Origin: Empedobacter brevis_A | GTDB taxonomy: Bacteria > Bacteroidota > Bacteroidia > Flavobacteriales > Weeksellaceae | Direction of reading: 5' to 3' | Assembly: GCF_965118635.1 (NCBI RefSeq) | Contig: NZ_CBCPHV010000001.1 | Location: forward strand, 248,001-312,000 | DNA: 64,000 nt | Part shown: positions 34,346-42,353 of the stretch, one piece after another | Numbering within the stretch: the first letter of the stretch is position 1 | How the letters are laid out: each line of letters starts with the position of its first letter | Program-made: the position numbers and the translations under genes | The notes under the pieces: model-generated | What the model was told of the DNA's origin: nothing | The model's input: the letters and a program-made list of their open reading frames with translations, nothing else | Database searches by the model: none

Positions 34346-35968
34346 TTAATAACCTGGATTTTGAGTTAAGTTAGAGTTTACAGCTAAAGCATTAAATGGA
34401 ATTGGATAGATGTTTCTGTGAGCATCAACATTCATTCCGTTTGCAATTCCACCTTTGAAAGGCCAGTTGTAATTATTTGTGAATCGGTTGAAACGAATTA
34501 AATCAGTTCTACGAGTTCCTTCCCAATACATTTCGCGAGAACGTTCTGCTAAAATGAAGTCTAAATTAATAGAGCTTACATTTCCAGATGTATTTCCGTA
34601 AGCACGCTCGCGCAATTTATTTACATAAGTTAAAGCAACACCAGTGTCTCCACCGCCTCTCAAAGCAGCTTCTGCATAGTTAAGATACATTTCTGCAACA
34701 CGGAAAATTGGAATATCTACATCTGCATGTTCTCCAGTGTCGTTGTTACCATTTTTACCATCAGATTTTTTGTTTGAGAATTTTGTAATAGCATATCCTT
34801 GTTTAAACTCAGAAACAGTTTCAATTTCGAAAGTTTGTCCATCAGAATGAAACATTGCACGTTTATCTTTCCATGCAGTTGGATTGCCGGCAGAATTACT
34901 CTGAGAAACTGCACTTGAAAATTGGTTTACTAATGCTTTTGTAGTACGAGGACCTCCCCAACCACCATTTACACCAAAATCTGCAGGAGCCATAGTGCCA
35001 CCAATTTTTGATTTTACAATAAATGTTGCTCCACCATAAGTTGTAGAATAGCGACCATCAAAATTGATTGCAAAAATATTTTCGTTTTGCGCTCCATTTG
35101 TATCATTATCGGCTAAGAATAATTCGTCGTATGCAGAACCGTTATTGTTTTTGTCAACAGTGTTTAAAACATATCCTGATTCGATTGCTTTTTTAGAATA
35201 TTCTGCAGCTTCTTTGTATTTGTTTTGACTAACATATACTTCAGAATTTAAATACAAGCGAGATAATAATGCATAAGCTGCAACTTTATCTACTCGTCCA
35301 TATTCGTTTGTTCTTGCATCTGCTAATTGAGTTTCTAGATCTTTTAATTCAGATTCTACAAAAGTATAAATCTCTTGGCGATTGCTTTGTTTTGGTAATT
35401 CTAATGATATTTTTGTAACCAAAGGAACATTTGCATATAAATCCATTAAATTGTAATATGCATAAGCACGAATAAAGCGAGCTTCAGCAACAAATTTTTT
35501 CACTTCTGCATCAGTTTCTGCTAATTTTTCTGCTTTTTCGATAAAAGAGTTAGAGAAAGAAACAGTTTGTGCTAAACGAAAGTACATTGCTTCTACGAAA
35601 GGATTACTTGCTCCCCAATCCATTGCGTGTAAGTTTGGTAATCCAGCATCTCCCCAACCCACAATTGCTTCGTCAGTTGTTAATTCATTTAAATAAAACA
35701 TCAAACGTGTATATTGAGAAGTACCTTCGTCAACTCCAACAATATCAGGTTGACCTGCAGGACCTTCTTGTCCTGTAAGAGAAAGAGAAGCGTAAATTTT
35801 ACCTAACGCAGCTTTTGCTTCTTGAGGATTAGAAAAAACTTGATTTTCTGTTACCATATCAGGATCAATTGGATCTAAATTCAAATCATCATGGCAAGAT
35901 GTTAAGGTGAATAATGAAAAAATTCCAATTAATGCTATTTTGTTAATATTGAATATGTTTAATTTCAT
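34346..35968 (-). CDS. susD: SusD/RagB family outer membrane lipoprotein
   Basis: 540 residues. Lipobox LTSC gives the anchored cysteine near residue 25. TPR-like helices (ARFIRAYAYYNLMDLYANVP) and the C-terminal EMYWEGTRRTDLIRF segment identify the SusD fold, which forms the lid over the SusC channel and binds glycans. Given the neighbours the ligand should be maltooligosaccharide. It follows susC after 12 bases. Confidence 0.96.
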   Translation of the reverse strand: MKLNIFNINKIALIGIFSLFTLTSCHDDLNLDPIDPDMVTENQVFSNPQEAKAALGKIYASLSLTGQEGPAGQPDIVGVDEGTSQYTRLMFYLNELTTDEAIVGWGDAGLPNLHAMDWGASNPFVEAMYFRLAQTVSFSNSFIEKAEKLAETDAEVKKFVAEARFIRAYAYYNLMDLYANVPLVTKISLELPKQSNRQEIYTFVESELKDLETQLADARTNEYGRVDKVAAYALLSRLYLNSEVYVSQNKYKEAAEYSKKAIESGYVLNTVDKNNNGSAYDELFLADNDTNGAQNENIFAINFDGRYSTTYGGATFIVKSKIGGTMAPADFGVNGGWGGPRTTKALVNQFSSAVSQSNSAGNPTAWKDKRAMFHSDGQTFEIETVSEFKQGYAITKFSNKKSDGKNGNNDTGEHADVDIPIFRVAEMYLNYAEAALRGGGDTGVALTYVNKLRERAYGNTSGNVSSINLDFILAERSREMYWEGTRRTDLIRFNRFTNNYNWPFKGGIANGMNVDAHRNIYPIPFNALAVNSNLTQNPGY

Positions 35969-35980
35969 TTTTATACTTTT

Positions 35981-38911
35981 TTAGAAGTTAACATTTAAAC
36001 CAAAGACGAATGTTCTTGGTCTTGGATAAAAGTTTCTATCGATTCCGTCAAAAACTTCAGGATCGATTCCGTCATAGTTTGTAAATAAAGCAACATTCTG
36101 AACTGCTCCATAAAGACGAACATCCATTCCTTTTATTGCTTGTTTTAGATTGTAACCTAATGTAATGTTATCAATTCTAAGAAAAGATCCATCTTCGATG
36201 TAATGGTCACTTGTTAAGTTTGTTGCAGTAATAGCAGAAAAACCTGTATTGTAGTAATCTCTGTGTACATTAGATAAATACCCTTGTCCATTACCAGTTG
36301 CTTTAGCTAAATAACCTTTTGCAGACGCCACGTTGTTGTAAACATAGTTTCCGATACTTGCACGAGCTGTTGCAGATAAATCCCAATTTTTGTATCTAAA
36401 TCTTGTATTGAATCCCATTGTTACATCAGCAAATGGACTTTTGTGTAAGTAACGATCGTCTTCGTTGATAACACCATCATTATTCAAATCTGCATAAGCA
36501 CCTTCGATAGGTTTTCCATTTGCATCATAAATTTGTTTGTAAACTAAGTATGAAAATGGTGTATGACCTTCTTTGTGAACTTGAATATTGATACCTGTTC
36601 CTCCGTCGATACCTCCAACATAGTTGTCATTTTTTAGGTTGACAATTTTGTTATCATTATATGCAATATTATAACCGAAAGACCAATCAAAATCTTTTGA
36701 TTTGATGATATCAGCATTGATGCTAAATTCAACACCTTTATTCTCCATATCTCCAATATTTTGTTTGATTTTATTAGAGAAATTGGTAAATTGATCTACA
36801 TAAACTTCGGCAATTAAGTCTTTTGTTTTCTTTTGATAAATATCTAAACTACCGTAAATTCTATTTTTGAATAAGGCATAATCAATACCAATATTTAAGG
36901 TGTTGGAAATTTCCCATTTCAAGTTTGGATTAACTTTTTCTGGACGATAAACTTGGTAGAATTTATCTCCAAATTGATATTGCGCTGATGACAAACTTTG
37001 TGTATATCGTGTTAAGAATAAATAATCTTCTAAACCATTTACGTTACCAACTTGTCCGTAACCAACACGTAATTTTAAATCACTAAGTGTAGAATTTCCT
37101 TTCAAGAATTCTTCGTTTGCTACATTCCAAGCAAAAGCTGCAGAAGGGAAATATCCCCAACGATCATTTGGATTTAATTTTGAAGAAGCATCTGCACGTA
37201 ATGTTGCTGTTAAGATATAGCGATTATCGTAGTTATAATTAATACGTCCGTAGTAAGACAATAATACACTTTCATATTTGTCTACAACTGCTGCAATTTG
37301 ACCAATTTCAGCTTTCTCTGAATCGAAAGAGAATTTATCAAAACCAAATTTTTGATATCCGTAACCAGCAATAGCATTTAATGTTGATAAACCAAAAGAT
37401 TTATTATACGTTAAATAAGCATCTAATAATTTGTTCGAGAATTCGTTGCTGAAGTTAGAATAAGAACCATCCCATTTTGTATTTTTACTTGGTAACGCAT
37501 AATTTGTTACTTTTCTACCATTCGCGTTTGTGATATCATAACCAACATTTACAGTAGCAGTTAAATCTGGTAAGAAATGCAATTTATAATCCATTTTTGC
37601 ATTTCCAGCAAAACGTCTTGTTTCTGAAGTATCGCTAACTTCGTTCAACAAAGCGATTGGATTATTTGGAGTTAAATCTCTTAAGAAATATTGTCCGTCA
37701 ATTAATTGCGTATAAACATTGTATCCTTGCCAAGAATTGATTCCGTTTGAGTAAACAGATTGAGTAGGATCAAACTCTAAAGCTGCTCCAATAGCATCTC
37801 TATTTCCAAAAATATTTTCGATATATGAACCACGTGCATTCACTTCAAATTTTAAATGATCATCCAAGAAAGAAGGATTAAGATTAACACTCAAAGTTGT
37901 GCGGTTAATATTATCTCCTTTTAAGATACCATCTTGATTTGTATTAGAAATAGAAAAACGAGAAGGCATAAAATCACCTATTTTACCAACTGCACTAAAA
38001 TTGTGATCGAAACCAACAGCTGTTTTGTAGATTAATTTTTGCCAATCAGTATTTGTATTTCCTAATTTTGCAATATCATCAGCAGTACCGTGTTGATTTA
38101 CAAGAGCTCTAAATTCGTCTCCATTCATCAAATCAACCATTTTGATAGGGTCATATACAGAAGTTGTAGAGTTGTAGCTGTATTTGAATTGCTTCCCTTT
38201 TCCTTTCTTAGTTGTAATTAAAACAACACCATTCGCTGCACGAGAACCATAAATAGCAGTTGCAGAAGCATCTTTCAAAATAGTCATCGTCTCGATGTCG
38301 TTAGGATTTAAGAAATCTAATGGATTACGAGATCCTCCAATTTTTTCATCCGAAATAGGTAAGCCGTCAATAACATATAAAGGCTCTCGGTTTAAGGAAA
38401 TAGAACTATTTCCTCGAATTAAGATTTTTTGATCATCACCAGGAGCTCCACCGCTAGATGTTACCACAACACCAGCAATTTTACCTGTCATTAATTCTTG
38501 CGCAGAAGTGATTGATCCTTTGTTGAAATCTTCTGAATTTAATTGATTTACAGAACCTGTAACATCTTCTTTTTTTGCTGTACCATATCCAATTACAACA
38601 ACTTCTTTCAAGTTTTCTGTCGTTTTAGACATACGAAGTTGTAATTGCGTTTGTCCCGCAAAAGTTATTTCTTGATCGTCATAACCAAAAAAACTGATAA
38701 CAATTATATCACCATCGTTCGCTTCTAATGTAAAATTTCCTTTTTCATCAGAAACTGTTGCTTCTCCAGTAGTAATGTTCGAAACATCGGCACCAGCTAG
38801 AACCGTGTTATTAGTGCTATCTTGCACTGTTCCTTTTATCGCAGTTTGAGCAGATAAAATAGCAGGGCTTGATAAAACTAATGCTAGAAGAGATTGTTTT
38901 AAAATCCTCAT
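35981..38911 (-). CDS. susC: SusC/RagA family TonB-linked outer membrane transporter
   Basis: 976 residues. Signal peptide ending LSAQ at 22, carboxypeptidase-like regulatory domain (GTVQDSTNNTVLAGADVS...) at about 25-105, TonB plug with SISLNREPLYVIDGLPI and DASATAIYGSRAANGVVLI, then the 22-strand barrel ending in aromatic FGLNVNF. It imports maltooligosaccharides across the outer membrane with energy from TonB. No N-terminal signalling (STN) domain is present, so control does not go through an anti-sigma factor and is probably left to the LacI regulator. First gene of the susCDE operon. Confidence 0.96.
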   Translation of the reverse strand: MRILKQSLLALVLSSPAILSAQTAIKGTVQDSTNNTVLAGADVSNITTGEATVSDEKGNFTLEANDGDIIVISFFGYDDQEITFAGQTQLQLRMSKTTENLKEVVVIGYGTAKKEDVTGSVNQLNSEDFNKGSITSAQELMTGKIAGVVVTSSGGAPGDDQKILIRGNSSISLNREPLYVIDGLPISDEKIGGSRNPLDFLNPNDIETMTILKDASATAIYGSRAANGVVLITTKKGKGKQFKYSYNSTTSVYDPIKMVDLMNGDEFRALVNQHGTADDIAKLGNTNTDWQKLIYKTAVGFDHNFSAVGKIGDFMPSRFSISNTNQDGILKGDNINRTTLSVNLNPSFLDDHLKFEVNARGSYIENIFGNRDAIGAALEFDPTQSVYSNGINSWQGYNVYTQLIDGQYFLRDLTPNNPIALLNEVSDTSETRRFAGNAKMDYKLHFLPDLTATVNVGYDITNANGRKVTNYALPSKNTKWDGSYSNFSNEFSNKLLDAYLTYNKSFGLSTLNAIAGYGYQKFGFDKFSFDSEKAEIGQIAAVVDKYESVLLSYYGRINYNYDNRYILTATLRADASSKLNPNDRWGYFPSAAFAWNVANEEFLKGNSTLSDLKLRVGYGQVGNVNGLEDYLFLTRYTQSLSSAQYQFGDKFYQVYRPEKVNPNLKWEISNTLNIGIDYALFKNRIYGSLDIYQKKTKDLIAEVYVDQFTNFSNKIKQNIGDMENKGVEFSINADIIKSKDFDWSFGYNIAYNDNKIVNLKNDNYVGGIDGGTGINIQVHKEGHTPFSYLVYKQIYDANGKPIEGAYADLNNDGVINEDDRYLHKSPFADVTMGFNTRFRYKNWDLSATARASIGNYVYNNVASAKGYLAKATGNGQGYLSNVHRDYYNTGFSAITATNLTSDHYIEDGSFLRIDNITLGYNLKQAIKGMDVRLYGAVQNVALFTNYDGIDPEVFDGIDRNFYPRPRTFVFGLNVNF

Positions 38912-38965
38912 ATATTTTTCGTTTTGTTTCGTTAATTATTAATTTATATTTTTACTTCTCATTAC

Positions 38966-38973
38966 CAAATGTA
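38966..38973 (-). promoter_or_regulatory. -7 promoter element of susC
   Basis: On the minus strand the sequence is TACATTTG, a full TAnnTTTG match, 55 bases before the susC ATG. No TTG is seen at -33, which would suit a promoter that needs an activator. The LacI-type palindrome lies about 47 bases further upstream. Confidence 0.45.
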
Positions 38974-39019
38974 AGTCGTTTAATTGATTGATTGTGTATG
39001 TAGTACACTGAGTAATTAA

Positions 39020-39035
39020 ACGAAAACGTTTTCGT
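39020..39035. promoter_or_regulatory. LacI-type operator palindrome between susC and lacI
   Basis: ACGAAAACGTTTTCGT, a perfect 16-base palindrome with the central CG expected for LacI-family operators. It lies in the 224-base space between the divergent susC and lacI genes and is the best candidate binding site for the regulator at 39136. Its place upstream of the susC promoter fits activation of susC. Confidence 0.65.
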
Positions 39036-39135
39036 GTTAATAAATAATTAAATTAATTGTTACAGAGTGTTAATTTTTGATAAAAAAGGCTGAAATTAGT
39101 AAAATAAGAAAGGGGTTTAAGGAAGAAAGAAGATT

Positions 39136-40155
39136 ATGAAAAAGAATTTGACATTAAAACAGATTGCAAAAGAGTTAGATGTATCGATATCAACGGTGTC
39201 TAAGGCATTAAAAAATAGTGAAGAAATTAGTGCTGCAACCAAACAAAAGATTCAAGCATTTGCAAAATTATATAACTATAAGCCCAATAATATAGCATTG
39301 AGTTTAAAGAACCGTAAGACGAAAACTATTGCGGTTATTATTCCCGAAATTGTACACGATTTTTTCGCTATGGTAATTAGTGGTATCGAAAATTTAGCAA
39401 ATCAATATGGTTACAATGTGCTAATCTGTTTGTCAAATGAATCGTACGAACGAGAAGTCATTAACATGGAAATGCTTGCTGCGGGTAGTATAGATGGCTT
39501 TGTAATATCACTTTCAAAAGAAACTCAAGCTAAAAAAGATTATCATCACATCAAAGAAATCATAAATCAAGGAATGCCTGTTGTAATGTTTGACCGTGTT
39601 ACGCGTGAAGTTTATACCGATAAAGTTATTATTGATGATGTTCTAGCTACACAAGAAGCGATACAATATTTCATAAGTAAAGAACGCAAGAAAATAGGCT
39701 TTATTACCACACCAGATTATATCAGTGTAGGGCGTTTAAGAACAGAAGGTTATAAAAGAACGTTAGAAGCAAATGGAATTGAAGTAGACGAAAATTTAAT
39801 TTTGCGTGTAGAAGACGAGAGTCATTTGGACACTATGATTGATGACTTTTTCGAAAACAATAAATTCGACGCAGTAATGGCTGTGAACGAATTATATGCA
39901 GCAAAAGTGTTGAGAGCTGCATTGAAGAAAGGAATTAAGGTTCCAGAAGAGTTAAATATTATTGCCTTTACAGATGGTGTAATCTCCAAAAACTCAATCC
40001 CAAGCATTTCTACAGTGAAACAAAATGCATTCAAAATGGGTGAAATTGCAGCACGTTTATTGATTCAAAAATTAGAATCAGAAAATGAACATGAACATTA
40101 TATTACCGAAGTTGTAGGAACAGAATTATTGCACCGAGAAACTACAACGATTTAG
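39136..40155 (+). CDS. LacI family transcriptional regulator
   Basis: 339 residues. The N-terminal helix-turn-helix TLKQIAKELDVSISTVSKAL is followed by the hinge helix (NNIALSLKNRKT) and a periplasmic-binding-protein-like effector domain from about residue 62 (TIAVIIPEIVHDFFAMV). The effector is probably maltose, a maltooligosaccharide or a phosphorylated product. It stands between susC and the sugar MFS gene. The SusR regulator of Bacteroides starch loci is absent here and this LacI protein seems to replace it. The palindrome 100 bases upstream suggests autoregulation. Confidence 0.92.
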   Translation: MKKNLTLKQIAKELDVSISTVSKALKNSEEISAATKQKIQAFAKLYNYKPNNIALSLKNRKTKTIAVIIPEIVHDFFAMVISGIENLANQYGYNVLICLSNESYEREVINMEMLAAGSIDGFVISLSKETQAKKDYHHIKEIINQGMPVVMFDRVTREVYTDKVIIDDVLATQEAIQYFISKERKKIGFITTPDYISVGRLRTEGYKRTLEANGIEVDENLILRVEDESHLDTMIDDFFENNKFDAVMAVNELYAAKVLRAALKKGIKVPEELNIIAFTDGVISKNSIPSISTVKQNAFKMGEIAARLLIQKLESENEHEHYITEVVGTELLHRETTTI

Positions 40156-40234
40156 TAAGTTTTTTCGGGTTAAATAACTGTTATAGTTGTAATAATCTCA
40201 AAAAAAAGTTTTAACATTGTAATCAAATCAAAAC

Positions 40235-40250
40235 ATATTTTTACTTCTCA
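40235..40250 (+). promoter_or_regulatory. Promoter-like element before the sugar MFS gene
   Basis: ATATTTTTACTTCTCA, identical over 16 bases to 38946-38961 upstream of lacI on the same strand. It contains TATTTTTA, one base off the -7 consensus, and starts 83 bases before the MFS ATG. Confidence 0.4.
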
Positions 40251-40270
40251 AATCACAAAAATATAGTTTT

Positions 40271-40316
40271 GATAAGCATAAAACGCTTATCGTAAAATAC
40301 ATAAATAAATTACGAT
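40271..40316 (+). promoter_or_regulatory. Two inverted repeats just before the MFS start codon
   Basis: GATAAGC/GCTTATC (40271-40277 with 40285-40291) and ATCGTAA/TTACGAT (40289-40295 with 40310-40316). The second ends one base before the ATG. Either an operator or an RNA structure controlling translation. Confidence 0.35.
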
Positions 40317-40317
40317 A

Positions 40318-41664
40318 ATGGGAAAGCGTAGATTAGGATTTCTAGAAATCTGGAATTTAAGTTTCGGATATTTAGGAGTTCAAATGGGTTTCGCCTTGCA
40401 AAACGCAAATGCGAGCCGTATTCTAAGTTCATTTGGTGCCGATGTGCACGAATTGTCTTGGTTCTGGATTGTAGCACCTTTAATGGGATTGATTGTTCAA
40501 CCTATTATTGGTCATTATTCAGATAATACTTGGTCTAGATTCGGACGAAGAAAACCATACTTTTTATTGGGAGCATTGCTCGCTTCTATAGGGTTAATTT
40601 TAATGCCTCAAGCAGGAGCATTTACTTCATTAATGCCAGTTCTATGGATGGGCGCAGGTTTTTTGATGATAATGGATGCTTCATTCAATATTGCAATGGA
40701 GCCAATGCGAGCATTTGTAGCAGATATGTTGCCTTCGGATCAGCGAACATTGGGTTACTCAATTCAAACTGTAATTATTGGTTTAGGAGCGGTTATAGGT
40801 TCATGGTTGCCTTATATTCTGAGTAATTGGTTTGGTGTTTCAAGTGTTGCAGCAGAAGGAGAAGTTCCATTTCACTTAATTTTATCTTTTATTATTGGCG
40901 CAATAGCAATAATAGTAACAGTTTTAATCACAATTTTTACAACAAAAGAATATTCACCACAAGAATTAGAAGCTTTCGAAAAAGCAGAAGGTCGAGAACC
41001 AATTGTAGAAGAAAGAGCAAGTTTAACTCAAATTTTTACCGATTTTGGAAATATGCCAAAAACGATGAAACAATTGGGCTTAGTTCAGTTTTTTACTTGG
41101 TTTGCATTATTTGGCATGTGGGTATTTGCTACTCCAGCAATTGCGCATCACGTTTATGGATTATCATTGAATGATACACATTCCGAAACATATCAAAAAG
41201 CAGCCGATTGGGTTGGGATAATCTTTGGAGTTTACAACGGGATTTCAGCAATTTTTGCATTCTTTTTACCAGCAATAGCTTTAAAATTTGGTCGAAAAAC
41301 TACACACGCTATATCATTAATTTGTGGAGGATTAGGATTAATTTCAATCTATTTTATTCACGATCCAAAATTATTAATCCTTTCTATGGTCGGAGTAGGA
41401 ATTGCTTGGGCAAGTATCTTATCTATGCCTTATGCAATTTTAGCGGGAGCTATTCCTGCGAAAAAAATGGGCGTTTACATGGGAATTTTCAATTTCTTTA
41501 TTTGTATACCTCAAATCGTCAACGCATTGTTAGGCGGTCCAATTGTAAAATATATTTATAACGATAATCCAATCTATGCCATTGTTACCAGTGGTGTTGC
41601 GTTAGTTATTGCAGCACTTTTTGTAACGCGAGTAAAAGACGTGGATGAACCAATCAAAGCATAA
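40318..41664 (+). CDS. MFS sugar transporter (SLC45/maltose-type)
   Basis: 448 residues, 12 hydrophobic helices. The segments LSWFWIVAPLMGLIVQPIIG and YSDNTWSRFGRRKPYFLLGA match the SLC45-like glycoside/proton symporters found in flavobacterial maltose loci. It probably carries maltose from the periplasm across the inner membrane. It starts a tight unit with beta-phosphoglucomutase (5 bases on) and maltose phosphorylase, which supports maltose as substrate. Confidence 0.9.
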   Translation: MGKRRLGFLEIWNLSFGYLGVQMGFALQNANASRILSSFGADVHELSWFWIVAPLMGLIVQPIIGHYSDNTWSRFGRRKPYFLLGALLASIGLILMPQAGAFTSLMPVLWMGAGFLMIMDASFNIAMEPMRAFVADMLPSDQRTLGYSIQTVIIGLGAVIGSWLPYILSNWFGVSSVAAEGEVPFHLILSFIIGAIAIIVTVLITIFTTKEYSPQELEAFEKAEGREPIVEERASLTQIFTDFGNMPKTMKQLGLVQFFTWFALFGMWVFATPAIAHHVYGLSLNDTHSETYQKAADWVGIIFGVYNGISAIFAFFLPAIALKFGRKTTHAISLICGGLGLISIYFIHDPKLLILSMVGVGIAWASILSMPYAILAGAIPAKKMGVYMGIFNFFICIPQIVNALLGGPIVKYIYNDNPIYAIVTSGVALVIAALFVTRVKDVDEPIKA

Positions 41665-41669
41665 TCATT

Positions 41670-42326
41670 TTGAAAACAAAAGCATTTATTTTTGATTTAG
41701 ATGGTGTCATTGTTGACACTGCTAAATACCATTATTTAGCATGGAAAAAATTAGCGAATAATCTAAATATCGATTTTACGCATGAACATAACGAATTATT
41801 GAAAGGTGTTTCTCGTGTTCGTTCATTAGAAATTATTCTTGGATTAGGTAATGTCGAAGCAACTGAAGAACAGAAAAACGAATGGTTAATTCAGAAAAAT
41901 AAAGAATATTTAGAATTCATCGATAAAATGGATGAGTCTGAAATTTTACCAGGCGTAATGAAAGTTTTAAAATTTCTAAAAGAAAATAATCAACCAATTA
42001 TTTTAGGTTCAGCTTCAAAAAATGCACGCCCAATTTTAGAAAAAGTTAATATCCTAAGCTATTTCGATGATATTGTAGACGGAAATGATGTTTCGAATGC
42101 GAAACCAGATCCTGAAGTTTTTATCGTTGGAGCGAAAAAAGCAAATCAAACAAACGATAATTCAATTGTATTTGAAGATTCAGTTGCAGGAATTCAAGCC
42201 GCAAATATTGCAGGAATGACAAGTATCGGAATTGGAGATTTTTCTGTTTTAAATGAAGCGAAATATAACTTCAATAATTTTAATGAAATCACAGAAGAAT
42301 TCTTATTAGAATTAATCAATCAATAA
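41670..42326 (+). CDS. pgmB: Beta-phosphoglucomutase
   Basis: 218 residues, HAD superfamily. FIFDLDGVIVDT (residues 7-18) holds the nucleophile and acid aspartates; the GVSR cap-domain segment, LGSASKN and FEDSVAGIQAA complete the HAD motifs typical of pgmB. It converts beta-glucose-1-phosphate, the product of maltose phosphorylase, to glucose-6-phosphate. The start is a TTG codon; no ATG exists between the upstream stop and the catalytic motif. The gene lies 5 bases after the MFS gene and 27 before the GH65 gene. Confidence 0.93.
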   Translation: MKTKAFIFDLDGVIVDTAKYHYLAWKKLANNLNIDFTHEHNELLKGVSRVRSLEIILGLGNVEATEEQKNEWLIQKNKEYLEFIDKMDESEILPGVMKVLKFLKENNQPIILGSASKNARPILEKVNILSYFDDIVDGNDVSNAKPDPEVFIVGAKKANQTNDNSIVFEDSVAGIQAANIAGMTSIGIGDFSVLNEAKYNFNNFNEITEEFLLELINQ

Positions 42327-42353
42327 TTATACAAAAGACAATAAAGAAACAAA

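Noticed and set aside
40827..41561. Plus-strand frames overlapping the sugar MFS gene
   Set aside because: They lie inside the well-supported MFS gene in another frame and have an odd Ser/Arg/Asn-rich composition. Shadows.
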